64,000 nt of DNA from the NCBI GenBank assembly GCA_035293945.1, contig DATGLV010000039.1, forward strand, positions 372,001-436,000, given 5' to 3'. Positions 1-8,677 of this stretch are shown in pieces. Position numbers and translations under genes: made by a program. Each line of letters begins with the position of its first letter. The first letter of the stretch is position 1. The DNA is from VAZQ01 sp035293945 (GTDB lineage: Bacteria > Pseudomonadota > Alphaproteobacteria > Rhizobiales > Xanthobacteraceae). Under the pieces are notes generated by a model, which worked only from the letters and a program-made list of their open reading frames with translations, was not told the origin of the DNA and did no database searches.

Positions 1-143
1 TGACGCGCGATCTCCCGGGCTTCTGGCGCGGCAGCTATGCGTCGGTCAAAGCCGAGATGAAGGGCCGCTATCCGCGCCATCCTTGGCCCGACGATCCGCT
101 CGCCGCGCCGGCCACGCGCCGCGCCAAGCCGCGGGCGCATTAG
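1..143 (+). CDS. hrpB: ATP-dependent helicase HrpB, C-terminal end (partial)
   Basis: Only the last 46 codons are present, in the frame that starts at base 3 and stops with TAG at 141-143. The peptide contains the tail typical of HrpB, a DEAH-box helicase: an FWRGSYASVKAEMKGRYP segment followed by HPWPDDP and a basic TRRAKPRAH end. In HrpB this tail follows the helicase core and the HrpB-specific C-terminal domain. The rest of the gene lies left of the window, so helicase motifs cannot be checked. Identification rests on the tail motif alone. Confidence 0.8.
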   Translation, partial: TRDLPGFWRGSYASVKAEMKGRYPRHPWPDDPLAAPATRRAKPRAH

Positions 144-150
144 CACTCAG

Positions 151-358
151 CGCGTCGTCCCGGCCGAGCGCAGCGAGCGCCGGGATCCATACTGCGACGC
201 GCTCTCGATGGCGCGTAGACGCACGGGTTCCTGCTTTCGCAGGAACGACTCTGACGCGCGTCGTCCCGGCCGAGCGCAGCGAAGAGCCGGGATCCATACT
301 GCGACGCGCTCTCGATGGTGCGTGAACCTACGGGTTCCCGCTTTCGCCGGAACGACCC
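151..358. repeat. Tandem 106-bp intergenic repeat, two copies
   Basis: Two near-identical units start at 151 and 257 with the same CGCGTCGTCCCGGCC. Each holds two hairpins: TCCCGGC...GCCGGGA near its start, and in copy 1 GTTCCTGC-TTTC-GCAGGAAC near its end (with one mismatch in copy 2). The pair sits directly after the hrpB stop and before the 3' end of the convergent gene at 402. The structure resembles the palindromic extragenic repeats of Bradyrhizobium relatives; the hairpins could help terminate transcription from either side. Confidence 0.85.
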
Positions 359-401
359 AGTGCGTGTTGCAGGGGACAAGCGACCACTTTTGCCCCAAGC
401 C

Positions 402-1241
402 TCACTTCGCGCCCGCCTTGAAGTTCTTCAAATCCGGGGCTGTCTGATTCTTCTTGGTGGGCATCAAAAAGCCGTCGGCGCTGATGAAGTAGGTTTGTCC
501 CTGAATCATCGCGTAGGCGTTCTCAGCGGCGCAATTGGTCTCGACCCAGCGCGGATTTTTGAGGCGGTTGTAGTCGCGCGTCACCGTCCACGGACGCGAA
601 TAGGCGTGATCGATGGTGGTGATGCGGTCATGCAGCTTGTTGGGATTGGCGCCGTCGAGGAAGAAGCGCTCCTTGACCACGGTCTCGTTGTCGGCATGCA
701 GCGGCAGACCGCTCGCATCGAGGGTGCGTGGTCCCTTCATGCCGCGGGTCTCCACTTCGAGCGCGGTGAAGCGGCCGCTTGCGTCAGGGTCGACCCATTC
801 GCCGATCGAGTAGCCCTCGAAGCTCGGCGTGATCTTGTCCGGCCAGGCGCGACCGTCCGTATAGATGCGACGGTTCTCGCCGAGCTGGTCGAAGCGGATA
901 TAAGTGACTTGGGGCGTGATGATGAGCTCGAGCGGCTCGTAGGCGATCATCACCCGCGGCATGCCGGACGGCAGGCACAGGACCTGCGGATTGTATTCCT
1001 GCCCGCCCTCGGCCGCGTCGGCGAGGTTTCGCTCGAATACAGCCTGATATTCCGGCGTGAGCGGCGCCTGCTGGCGCAAGCCCCCCGGCTTGGTCGGATC
1101 CCATTGCGCGGCGCCAGGCCGCTCCCATGCGCCGCGCATATCCGGATATTTCGCCATATCGTCGAGCGCGCGAGCGGCGGTCGCACTCATGGCCAGCGCG
1201 GCCAAGATCGGCCCAATCGTCCCCAAGCTTCGTGCACGCAT
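402..1241 (-). CDS. Secreted protein of unknown function (paralogue of 20180-21064)
   Basis: The protein has 279 residues with a clear signal peptide (about residues 1-26, ending SATAARA). The ATG at 1241 was chosen because AAGGAAG lies 5 nt upstream and the signal peptide then starts at residue 1; the frame remains open further upstream. The mature part contains CLPSGMPRVM, RRIYTDGRAWP, YSIGEW and, near the end, a WVETNCAAEN segment. The protein at 20180-21064 shows the same order of motifs (RCYPGGVP, RRVFMTD, ESIGHYENGDTLVIDT, IETVCAEN), so the two belong to one family. I recall similar secreted proteins with a CxPxGxP...SIGxW...GDTLVVDT pattern in many Proteobacteria and Acidobacteria, without a known role. 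The two conserved cysteines could form a disulfide. No enzymatic motif is recognised. Confidence 0.8.
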   Translation of the reverse strand: MRARSLGTIGPILAALAMSATAARALDDMAKYPDMRGAWERPGAAQWDPTKPGGLRQQAPLTPEYQAVFERNLADAAEGGQEYNPQVLCLPSGMPRVMIAYEPLELIITPQVTYIRFDQLGENRRIYTDGRAWPDKITPSFEGYSIGEWVDPDASGRFTALEVETRGMKGPRTLDASGLPLHADNETVVKERFFLDGANPNKLHDRITTIDHAYSRPWTVTRDYNRLKNPRWVETNCAAENAYAMIQGQTYFISADGFLMPTKKNQTAPDLKNFKAGAK

Positions 1242-1492
1242 GGAGCTTCCTTGTCCTCCCTTTCGGTTTCCCCGGCCGGGCTTCTTTTGGCTCGAGCCGA
1301 AATGCCTGAATGCCCAACAACGTAGCGGGGCGCATACGGTGCCGCAAGCGCGGCCGCGCTGGTGCAATTCTAATTGTTCCTTTCATCTTCCTCTCACCAA
1401 GGCGCTCGAAAGCCGGCCCGGCCGGCGATGGGTTAGCGGCTCTTTCCCTACGCGCATGTTCTGATGGCATCGCCAATACGGAGCGGACTTGA
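1242..1492. other. Divergent intergenic region
   Basis: This stretch separates the divergent genes at 402-1241 and 1493-2014. It contains the Shine-Dalgarno of the left gene (near 1247-1253) and presumably both promoters. I see no convincing operator, RNA or additional gene. Confidence 0.5.
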
Positions 1493-2014
1493 ATGCGCCA
1501 AATCATGATCATGGCTGGGGCGGTGATCGGCATGGCTGTTGCTGCCGCGCACATGGCTGATCAGGCCGGACGCAATGCCCGTGCCCCGTCTGCCACCGCA
1601 GCCGCGGCCGCGGTGGGGCGGCCGCCGCCGCAACTCGTCAATACCGGCAGCAGCGTCCTGGTCCGGCCCGATATGCAGGGACGTTTCATGGTCGATGCCC
1701 GAGTCAATGGGCGCCACCTGCAGTTCTTGATCGACACCGGCGCAACGATGGTCGCGCTCAAGGCCCGCGATGCGGCATTGCTCGGCATTCACCCGGGCGC
1801 GCGGGATTTCACCGTCCAGGTTAGCACCGCCAACGGGTCGACGCGAGCTGCGCCGGCCTACCTCGCCATGGTTGAGGTCGATAATCTCAATGTCCGAAAT
1901 GTGACAGCGCTGGTGTCACCAGACGAGGCCTTGAGTGAAAACCTGCTCGGCATGTCCTTTCTCTCGCGGGTTCACTTCACCTACAACGGCGGCATGATGG
2001 TGCTCGAACAGTAA
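1493..2014 (+). CDS. Retropepsin-like aspartic protease family protein (TIGR02281 type)
   Basis: The protein has 173 residues. An N-terminal hydrophobic stretch (about residues 5-20) should act as an uncleaved anchor or signal, placing the domain in the periplasm. After an Ala/Pro-rich linker the domain carries the single-copy aspartic protease signature FLIDTGATMVAL with D81-T-G. Like retroviral proteases, such single-domain proteins would need to dimerise to form an active site. The fold continues with a later LGMSFL segment matching the hydrophobic-hydrophobic-Gly motif before the C-terminal strand. The substrate is unknown. It stands alone between a divergent unknown gene and the phosphomannomutase gene. 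Confidence 0.8.
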   Translation: MRQIMIMAGAVIGMAVAAAHMADQAGRNARAPSATAAAAAVGRPPPQLVNTGSSVLVRPDMQGRFMVDARVNGRHLQFLIDTGATMVALKARDAALLGIHPGARDFTVQVSTANGSTRAAPAYLAMVEVDNLNVRNVTALVSPDEALSENLLGMSFLSRVHFTYNGGMMVLEQ

Positions 2015-2063
2015 GCTTTCACTTCACGTGCACTTGCGTTATGTCCTCGGCGCCGGCAGCCAT

Positions 2064-2136
2064 GGCATGATCCCGAAAAGATTGTCCCCGACGTGATCGG
2101 GGTGGATACCGGTTTTCGGAAAAGATCATGCGCAAT
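2064..2136. repeat. Palindromic intergenic repeat (GGCATGATCC...GATCATGC type)
   Basis: The element begins GGCATGATCCCGAAAAG and ends TTTTCGGAAAAGATCATGC, so its arms are imperfect inverted copies around a CCCCGACGTGATCGGGG core that is itself a hairpin. It matches the short palindromic repeats common in intergenic DNA of Bradyrhizobium relatives. It ends about 17 bases before the chosen start of the next gene, which argues against upstream starts for that gene. Confidence 0.75.
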
Positions 2137-2155
2137 AGAGCCCCCGAGAGGCATG

Positions 2156-3655
2156 ATGTTCCCTCAGCCGAAGCCCGCGCTCGTTCCCAATACCTTGGCC
2201 TACGAATCCGAGCCGCTGGTGAAGCCGACCGGCTTCCGCGAATATGATGCGCGTTGGCTCCTGGGCGAGGAGATCAATCTCATGGGCGTCCAGGCGCTGG
2301 GCTTTGGGCTCGGCACGCTCTTGCACGAGCTCGGCGCCAAGCCTGAGATCGTGACCGGCCACGATTATCGCTCCTATTCCTCCTCGGTGAAATTCGCCTT
2401 GACCTCCGGCCTCATGGCGGCGGGGGTCAAGGTTTACGACATCGGGCTTGCGGTCACCCCGATGGCCTATTTCGCCCAGTTCGATCTCGACGTCCCATGC
2501 GTCGCCATGGTGACTGCCTCGCATAACGACAACGGCTGGACCGGCGTGAAGATGGGGGCCAATCGGCCGCTCACCTTCGGGCCCGATGAGATGACGGCGC
2601 TCAAGGAGATCGTGCTCAACGCCCGCTTCAAGCCGCGGACCGGCGGCGCGCTCGAATTCGTCGACAACTTTTCGGCCCGCTACATTGCTGATCTGACCAA
2701 CCGGCCGAAGCTCAAGCGCCGCCTCAAGGTGGTGTGCGCCTGCGGCAACGGCACGGCCGGCGCCTTCTCACCGCGCGTCCTGGAGGCGGTCGGCTGCGAG
2801 GTCATTCCGCTCGACTGCACGCTCGATCACAGCTTTCCGCGCTACAATCCCAACACCGAAGACCTGAAGATGCTGCATGCGCTGGCCGAAGAGGTCCGCC
2901 GCACGCAGGCCGATGTCGGTCTGGCCTTCGACGGGGACGGCGACCGCTGTGGTGTGGTCGACAATACGGGTGAAGAGATATTCGCCGACAAGGTCGGCGT
3001 GATGCTGGCGCGCGATTTCTCGACCCAGCACGGCAAAGCGACATTCGTGGCCGACGTCAAATCGACCGGCCTGTTCATGACCGATCCGGTGCTGCGGAAG
3101 AACGGCGTGCGCGCCGATTACTGGAAGACCGGCCATTCCTACATGAAACGCCGCACGCACGAGCTCGGCGCGCTCGCCGGCTTCGAGAAGTCCGGCCACT
3201 TCTTCTTCAACAAGCCGATCGGCCGCGGCTATGACGATGGTCTCATCTCGGCGCTGGCGATCTGCGACATGCTCGACCGCAACCCGGGAAAAAGCATGGC
3301 CGACTTGAAGAACGCGCTGCCCAAGACCTGGCAGTCGCCGACCATGTCGCCGCACTGCGCCGACGAGGTGAAATACGGCGTGGTCGATCAGGTGGTGAAG
3401 CGCTTTGCGGACGCCGAGGCCGCGCACGAGAAGGTCGCCGGCCAGGCGATCCGCGATCTCGTCACCGTCAACGGCGTGCGCGTCACCGTCGAGGACGGCA
3501 CCTGGGGCCTGGTGCGGGCCTCCTCCAACAAGCCAGAGCTGGTTGTCGTCGTGGAAAGCCCGGTCTCCGAGGCGCGCATGCGCGACATGTTCAAGGCTGT
3601 CGACACGGTGCTGCGCACCCATCCGGAGGTCGGTGCCTACAACCAGACGATTTGA
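2156..3655 (+). CDS. Phosphomannomutase/phosphoglucomutase
   Basis: A 499-residue alpha-D-phosphohexomutase that interconverts hexose 6-phosphate and 1-phosphate, feeding nucleotide-sugar and surface polysaccharide synthesis. The active-site phosphoserine loop is VTASHNDNGW (S122). The metal-binding loop is DGDGDR near residue 260. The sugar-binding region holds GFEKSGHFFF, and the C-terminal phosphate-binding loop is RASSNKPELVVVVES. Length and order of the four domains fit the AlgC/ManB family. Two ATGs, at 2153 and 2156, follow GAGAGG; the second is better spaced. The frame stays open upstream to 2093, but that part lies in a repeat. Choice between mannose and glucose substrate cannot be made from sequence. 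Confidence 0.93.
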   Translation: MFPQPKPALVPNTLAYESEPLVKPTGFREYDARWLLGEEINLMGVQALGFGLGTLLHELGAKPEIVTGHDYRSYSSSVKFALTSGLMAAGVKVYDIGLAVTPMAYFAQFDLDVPCVAMVTASHNDNGWTGVKMGANRPLTFGPDEMTALKEIVLNARFKPRTGGALEFVDNFSARYIADLTNRPKLKRRLKVVCACGNGTAGAFSPRVLEAVGCEVIPLDCTLDHSFPRYNPNTEDLKMLHALAEEVRRTQADVGLAFDGDGDRCGVVDNTGEEIFADKVGVMLARDFSTQHGKATFVADVKSTGLFMTDPVLRKNGVRADYWKTGHSYMKRRTHELGALAGFEKSGHFFFNKPIGRGYDDGLISALAICDMLDRNPGKSMADLKNALPKTWQSPTMSPHCADEVKYGVVDQVVKRFADAEAAHEKVAGQAIRDLVTVNGVRVTVEDGTWGLVRASSNKPELVVVVESPVSEARMRDMFKAVDTVLRTHPEVGAYNQTI

Positions 3656-3938
3656 TTGTTGATCAACGACAGCGCAGCCGGAGAGCTTCGATTCGGCGGG
3701 CCGATGGTCCGCGCCTTGCCGTGCGCCAAGCCACGACAAACCTCGGCACGGTGCGCGTAGGGTGCGCCTTACCCCGCCCTACCGCCTCGGCCTTGCCCCA
3801 TCCTGAGACTTGCGTCACGCACGCGACTCTTCGCGTTGTTTGAGGCCGTTGAGCAAGCCTCGCCATCAGCGCGAAGCGGGGAACCGACTAACAAATTGGA
3901 CGTTTACACCGGCAGTGCGGATCAGACCGGAGCCAATT

Positions 3939-4667
3939 GTGTCTCAGGTGAACCGGCGGAAGCTCTTGGGCTCCAGCGCTCTTCTTGTGTTGCTGAATTC
4001 CAGGGCTGCGCGCGCGGTCCTCATCGAAGGTAGCGTTCCCTGGAAGCCGGGCGTTGCCGATCCGCCCGCAGTCGTGACCGCCGGTGGCTGGCGCTACTTC
4101 ACCCCGCAGGAAGCCGCGACGGTCGAAGCCTTCGTCGATCGACTGATCCCGCCCGATCCTGAGACTCCAGGCGGCAAGGATCTCGGCTGCGCAGTCTTCA
4201 TCGATCGCCAGCTTGCCGGTCCATACGGCAGCAACGCCGGACAGTTCACGAGCGGCCCGTTCCATAAAGGAACCAAGCAGCAGGGACCGCAATCGCCGGT
4301 CACGCCCGCGCAGCAATATCGCCAGGCGCTGGCCGCGCTCGATGAAGCGTGCCGCGGTAAATTCGGCGGCAAGGCTTTCGCGGAGCTGGCCGACGCGCAG
4401 AAGGACGAGGCGATCTCGGGCCTCGAGAACGGCTCGCTCGAGCTCAAGGACGTGGACGCCCAGGAATTCTTCAAGCTCATTCTGCAGGATACCCAGAACG
4501 GCTTCTGGGCCGATCCGATCTATGGCGGCAACAAGGACCTGGCGGCTTGGAAGATGATCGGTTTCCCCGGCGCCCACTACGATTATCGCGAGTGGATCGA
4601 CCGCCATAACCAACGCGTTCCATTGCCGCCGGTCGGCATCAACAATCACCCGAGCTGGTCGCAATAG
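3939..4667 (+). CDS. Gluconate 2-dehydrogenase subunit 3 family protein (small subunit, Tat-exported)
   Basis: The protein has 242 residues from a GTG start; GGAG lies about 8 nt upstream. The frame is open upstream to 3810, but the N terminus from GTG is a good twin-arginine signal, QVNRRKLLGSSALLVLLNS followed by an Ala-rich cleavage region. The body carries the family segments FTPQEAATVEAFVDRLIP, a FIDRQLAG stretch and a C-terminal GFWADPIYGGN...WKMIGFPG part. In three-component FAD dehydrogenases this subunit binds the large subunit in the cytoplasm and carries it through the Tat pore. The next two genes are those partners, 63 nt downstream, so the three form an operon. Confidence 0.88.
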   Translation: MSQVNRRKLLGSSALLVLLNSRAARAVLIEGSVPWKPGVADPPAVVTAGGWRYFTPQEAATVEAFVDRLIPPDPETPGGKDLGCAVFIDRQLAGPYGSNAGQFTSGPFHKGTKQQGPQSPVTPAQQYRQALAALDEACRGKFGGKAFAELADAQKDEAISGLENGSLELKDVDAQEFFKLILQDTQNGFWADPIYGGNKDLAAWKMIGFPGAHYDYREWIDRHNQRVPLPPVGINNHPSWSQ

Positions 4668-4730
4668 CGCGGCGCGAATCGCCCGAGTGCCTGGGTCCGA
4701 TCTGATCGCACGGAAAAAGAATAGGCGAAG

Positions 4731-6509
4731 ATGAGTCGCAGGCTGCCGCCGAAGGATGTCGCTATCATAGGGCTTGGTTGGACCGGCTCCATACTGGCGC
4801 ACGAGCTCGTCGGTGCGGGTCTCGATGTTGTTGCGATCGAGCGCGGTCCCTGGCGCGATACCGCAACCGACTTTTCAATCTCATATGCGCAGGACGAGCT
4901 GCGCTATCGCATCCACCACGAGCTGTTCCTGCGGCCTTCGCAGATTTCGCTGACCTTCCGCAACAATGCCGATCAGATGGCGCTTCCGGTTCGCAAGTGG
5001 GGCGCCTTCATGCTTGGCAACGGTGCAGGCGGCGCCGGCGTGCATTGGAACGGAGAGACTTGGCGGTTCCTGCCGACCGATTTCACGTTGCGCAGCCACC
5101 TGACCCAACGCTATGGCGCCGGCTTCTTACCGCAGGACATGACGATCCAGGATTGGGGCGTCACCTACGACGATCTCGAGCCGCACTATGATCGCTTCGA
5201 ATATCTGTGCGGCACGTCAGGCACTGCCGGCAACCTTAAAGGCAAGATCCAGGACGGCGGAAATCCGTTCGAGGGCCCCCGCTCGCGACCTTACCCGACG
5301 CCGGCGCAGAAGCAGCCCTTCAGTCACACGCTGTTCGGCGATGCCGCGCGGCAGCTGGGCTATAAGCCCTTCCCGCAGCCGTCCGGGAACCTGTCGCAGG
5401 CCTATACGAATCCGCTCGGCGTCACGCTTGGGCCGTGCACCTATTGCGGATTCTGCGAATGGTTCGGTTGCGCCAATTATTCCAAGGCGAGCCCGCAAAC
5501 CACGATCCTGCCCGCACTCCTGCGCAATCCCGGATTCCAGGCCCGCACCGACTGCGAGGTCACTCGCATCAATCTCGACGCCGCCAAGAAGCGCGCGACC
5601 GGAATCACGTTCGTGGACACGTCCGGAACGGAATGGGAGCAGCCGGCCGACCTCGTCATCCTGTGCGCGTTTCAGCTTTTCAACGTGCAGCTCCTGCTGC
5701 TTTCCGGCATCGGCACGCCGTACGATCCGCAGACCGGCCAGGGGCAGATCGGGCGCAACTTCTCGCATCAAACTGTGTCGGGCGCGATCGGGTTCTTCGA
5801 CAAGGACAAGTTCAACTTCAACCCCTTCATCGCCTCAGGCGCGATCGGGATGTGCATCGATGAGTTCAACGGCGATAATTTCGACCACGGTCCGCTCGGT
5901 TTCGTCGGCGGGGGCTATCTCGGCCAGGTGCAGACCAATGGCCGCCCGATCGAGGCCACCCCGGTGCCGCCGGGCACGCCGGCCTGGGGCGCGAAATGGA
6001 AGCAGGCGGTGCGCGACAACTATCTGAGCACGGTCTACTCGGGAGCCGGCGTGCACGCCTCCTGCTACAGCTATCGCACCAATTATCTCGATCTCGATCC
6101 GACCTACAAAGACCGGTTCGGACGCCCGCTCGTGCGTATGACGATGGATTTCCCCGAGAACGAGCTGAAGATGAGCGCGTATCTCACCGACAAATACGCC
6201 GAGATCATCCAGCGCATGGGGGCGAAGCAGGTGGTCAAGCAACCGCGAAAGGGCCCCTACGACGTCACCCAATATCAGACCTCGCACCTGTGCGGCGGCG
6301 CCATCATGGGGGACAACCCGGGCAACAGCGCCCTTAACCGCTACCTGCAGAGCTGGGACGTGCCCAATCTGTTCGTGCAAGGCGCGACCGCCTTTCCGCA
6401 GAATGCCGGTTACAACCCGACCGGCACCGTGGCGGCGCTCGCCTATTGGTCGGCAGCCGCAATCAAGTCCCAGTATCTCAAGAATCCGGGCCCGCTCGTG
6501 CATGCCTAG
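4731..6509 (+). CDS. GMC-family FAD-dependent dehydrogenase, large subunit
   Basis: A 592-residue catalytic subunit of a periplasmic sugar, sugar-acid or alcohol dehydrogenase. The N-terminal FAD-binding loop is AIIGLGWTGS with an acidic residue at the end of strand 2 (AIERG). A cysteine motif GPCTYCGFCEWFGC at about residues 236-246 matches the spacing of the 3Fe-4S ligands of the FAD-glucose/gluconate dehydrogenase group. The C-terminal GMC domain ends with TSHLCGGAIMG and NAGYNPTGTVAALAYWSA, holding the active-site His and Asn. It has no signal peptide of its own, as expected if it is exported with the Tat-signal small subunit encoded before it. Its stop overlaps the cytochrome gene by 8 bases. 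The substrate cannot be told from sequence. Confidence 0.9.
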   Translation: MSRRLPPKDVAIIGLGWTGSILAHELVGAGLDVVAIERGPWRDTATDFSISYAQDELRYRIHHELFLRPSQISLTFRNNADQMALPVRKWGAFMLGNGAGGAGVHWNGETWRFLPTDFTLRSHLTQRYGAGFLPQDMTIQDWGVTYDDLEPHYDRFEYLCGTSGTAGNLKGKIQDGGNPFEGPRSRPYPTPAQKQPFSHTLFGDAARQLGYKPFPQPSGNLSQAYTNPLGVTLGPCTYCGFCEWFGCANYSKASPQTTILPALLRNPGFQARTDCEVTRINLDAAKKRATGITFVDTSGTEWEQPADLVILCAFQLFNVQLLLLSGIGTPYDPQTGQGQIGRNFSHQTVSGAIGFFDKDKFNFNPFIASGAIGMCIDEFNGDNFDHGPLGFVGGGYLGQVQTNGRPIEATPVPPGTPAWGAKWKQAVRDNYLSTVYSGAGVHASCYSYRTNYLDLDPTYKDRFGRPLVRMTMDFPENELKMSAYLTDKYAEIIQRMGAKQVVKQPRKGPYDVTQYQTSHLCGGAIMGDNPGNSALNRYLQSWDVPNLFVQGATAFPQNAGYNPTGTVAALAYWSAAAIKSQYLKNPGPLVHA

Positions 6510-7752
6510 GCGATCGATAGCACTGGGTGCCTCCCTGCTCTGCGCAACCATCGGGGCCGTGCCGGGCCTGGCCGCCGCAGCCGGTATCGACACGCAGGAT
6601 TTCAATCAGGTCGAGCGCGGGCATTATCTCGCCATCGTTGGCGACTGCGCGGCTTGTCACACCGAGCCCGGCAGCGGCCGTCCCTACGCGGGCGGGCGGG
6701 TGATCGAGACGCCGTTCGGCAACCTGATCGGCCCCAACATCACGCCCGATCCGCAAACCGGAATCGGTGCCTGGACCGACGATGAATTCGTCAGCGCGCT
6801 GACGCAAGGCAAGGGGCGCCACGGAACGCGTCTCTACCCGGCCATGCCGTACACCTATTTCACCAAGATCACGCGTGACGACGCGCTCGCGATCAGGGCC
6901 TATCTCAATACGGTGCCAGCGGTGCACAACGAGGTGAACCCTGACCAGCTGCCATTCCCGATGAGTATTCGCCAGACCATGGCAGCCTGGAACTGGCTGT
7001 TCTTCACGCCCGGCACTTTCCAGCCGGTCGCCGACAAAAGCCCCGAGTGGAATCGGGGCGCTTATCTCGTCGAAGGTCTGGGTCATTGCGGAATGTGCCA
7101 CACGCCCAAGAACTTCCTCGGCGCGGATGATACGAGCAAGCGGCTCCAGGGTTATGCGCTGCAAGGATGGTTCGCCCCCAACCTCACCAATGACGCGCGC
7201 CTCGGCCTGGGCGCCTGGTCGATCGAGGACATCGTCAATTATCTCAAGATCGGCCACAATCGCACCACCGCGGCGACTGGGCTGATGGCTGAAACGCTGA
7301 ACCTGTCGACGTCGCACATGAGCGATGCCGACCTGCGTGCGATTGCAGTCTACCTGAAGGATCAGGCCGGCGGCACGCAGAGCCCGCCGCAGGCTCCCGA
7401 CCAGGCGGTCACCAACAGCGGCGCAAAAATCTACGCGGATGAATGCTCCGGCTGTCACACGCCTGACGGCAAGGGCATTCCGGGCATGTTTCCCTCGCTC
7501 AACGGCTCGCCGCTGGTGCAGCAGAGCGATCCGACCTCGCTGTTGCACGTTGTGCTGCGCGGTGCACAAAGCGCCAGCACGCCGGAAGCTCCGACCGGCC
7601 CGGCGATGCCCTCATTCAGCTGGGTGCTGGGCGATGACCAGGTCGCCGCCGTGCTGACCTATATCCGCAATGCCTGGGGCAATTCGGCGCCGCCGGTCAA
7701 CGCAAGCGAGGTCAGCAAGGCGCGGCAGATGCTGGAGCAGCGCAGCGACTGA
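6502..7752 (+). CDS. Triheme cytochrome c, electron acceptor of the GMC dehydrogenase
   Basis: The protein has 416 residues, a signal peptide (residues 1-26) and three heme c sites: CAACH (C49), CGMCH (C196) and CSGCH (C315). Three covalently bound hemes in one chain are typical of the cytochrome subunit of gluconate, sorbitol and alcohol dehydrogenases, which passes electrons from the Fe-S/FAD subunit to ubiquinone or a terminal oxidase. The ATG overlaps the end of the large-subunit gene by 8 bases, which indicates translational coupling. No obvious C-terminal membrane helix is seen; the last 20 residues are polar. Confidence 0.9.
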   Translation: MPRRSIALGASLLCATIGAVPGLAAAAGIDTQDFNQVERGHYLAIVGDCAACHTEPGSGRPYAGGRVIETPFGNLIGPNITPDPQTGIGAWTDDEFVSALTQGKGRHGTRLYPAMPYTYFTKITRDDALAIRAYLNTVPAVHNEVNPDQLPFPMSIRQTMAAWNWLFFTPGTFQPVADKSPEWNRGAYLVEGLGHCGMCHTPKNFLGADDTSKRLQGYALQGWFAPNLTNDARLGLGAWSIEDIVNYLKIGHNRTTAATGLMAETLNLSTSHMSDADLRAIAVYLKDQAGGTQSPPQAPDQAVTNSGAKIYADECSGCHTPDGKGIPGMFPSLNGSPLVQQSDPTSLLHVVLRGAQSASTPEAPTGPAMPSFSWVLGDDQVAAVLTYIRNAWGNSAPPVNASEVSKARQMLEQRSD

Positions 7753-7801
7753 GGCGCGTGCCTCAAAACGGAATATTAAGCGCCTCGCCTCACCAGCCGC
7801 G

Positions 7802-8677
7802 TCATTCCTTCGGGCCTTCCTCGAACGTCGCGCGGAAGGGATGCGCGGGATAGACGCCGAGTATCTTCATCTCCTTGGAGAAGAAGGCGAGCTCCTCAAG
7901 TGCCAGCACCAGCTTGCGATCTTCCGGGTGACCTTCGACGTCGGCGTAGAACTGGGTGGCGAAGAAATTGCCCTCGACCATGTAGCTCTCGAGCTTGGTC
8001 ATGTTGACGCCGTTGGTGGCGAAGCCGCCCAGCGCCTTGTAGAGCGCGGCCGGCACATTGCGCACGCGGAACAGGAATGTGGTGATAACCGGTCCGGCCT
8101 CGCGCGGCGCCCATTTGGCCTCGCGCGCCAGCACGATGAAGCGCGTGGTGTTATGGGCCTCGTCCTCCACGTCCTGTGCCAACGTGTCGAGCGCGTAGAT
8201 ATCGGCCGCGAGGCTAGAGGCAATCGCCGCGCGCGTCTTGTCGCCGGCCTCGGCGATCTCGCGCGCCGAGCCTGCCGTGTCGGCCGCGACCACCGGCCTG
8301 ATGCCGAGCTTGCGGATGATCTTGCGGCATTGCCCGAGCGCATGTACGTGGCTCTCGACGGTCTTGATGTCCTCGAGCTTGGCGCCTCTCATCCCGAGCA
8401 ATTGATGGCGCACCGGCATGAAATATTCGGCCACGATATGCAGGCCGGCTTCCGGCATCAAATGGTGAATGTCGGCAACGCGACCGGCGACCGAATTCTC
8501 GACCGGGATCATCCCGAGCTCTGCCTCGCCCGAGGAGATCAGCGCGAAGGCATCCTCAAACGTTGCGCACGGCACCGCCTCCGCCTCCGGATAGACCTCC
8601 GCAATGGCAAGGTGGGAGTTCGCGCCCGGCTCACCCTGGAACACGATGCGCATGGATCTGCTCGAAGCCTTGCTCAT
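7802..8677 (-). CDS. pheA: Prephenate dehydratase
   Basis: A 291-residue monofunctional P-protein converting prephenate to phenylpyruvate in phenylalanine synthesis. The catalytic domain begins RIVFQGEPGANSHLA and includes NSVAGRV and a TAGSAREIAEAGDKTRAAIAS segment. The C-terminal ACT domain (from about residue 195) contains the GVNMTKLESY version of the phenylalanine-binding ESR region. The ATG at 8677 gives the usual MSK start; an internal ATG at 8653 is also possible. The start overlaps, as ATGA, the stop of a 33-codon frame that itself overlaps kdsB, so kdsB and pheA form a coupled operon with an extra small frame between them. Confidence 0.93.
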   Translation of the reverse strand: MSKASSRSMRIVFQGEPGANSHLAIAEVYPEAEAVPCATFEDAFALISSGEAELGMIPVENSVAGRVADIHHLMPEAGLHIVAEYFMPVRHQLLGMRGAKLEDIKTVESHVHALGQCRKIIRKLGIRPVVAADTAGSAREIAEAGDKTRAAIASSLAADIYALDTLAQDVEDEAHNTTRFIVLAREAKWAPREAGPVITTFLFRVRNVPAALYKALGGFATNGVNMTKLESYMVEGNFFATQFYADVEGHPEDRKLVLALEELAFFSKEMKILGVYPAHPFRATFEEGPKE

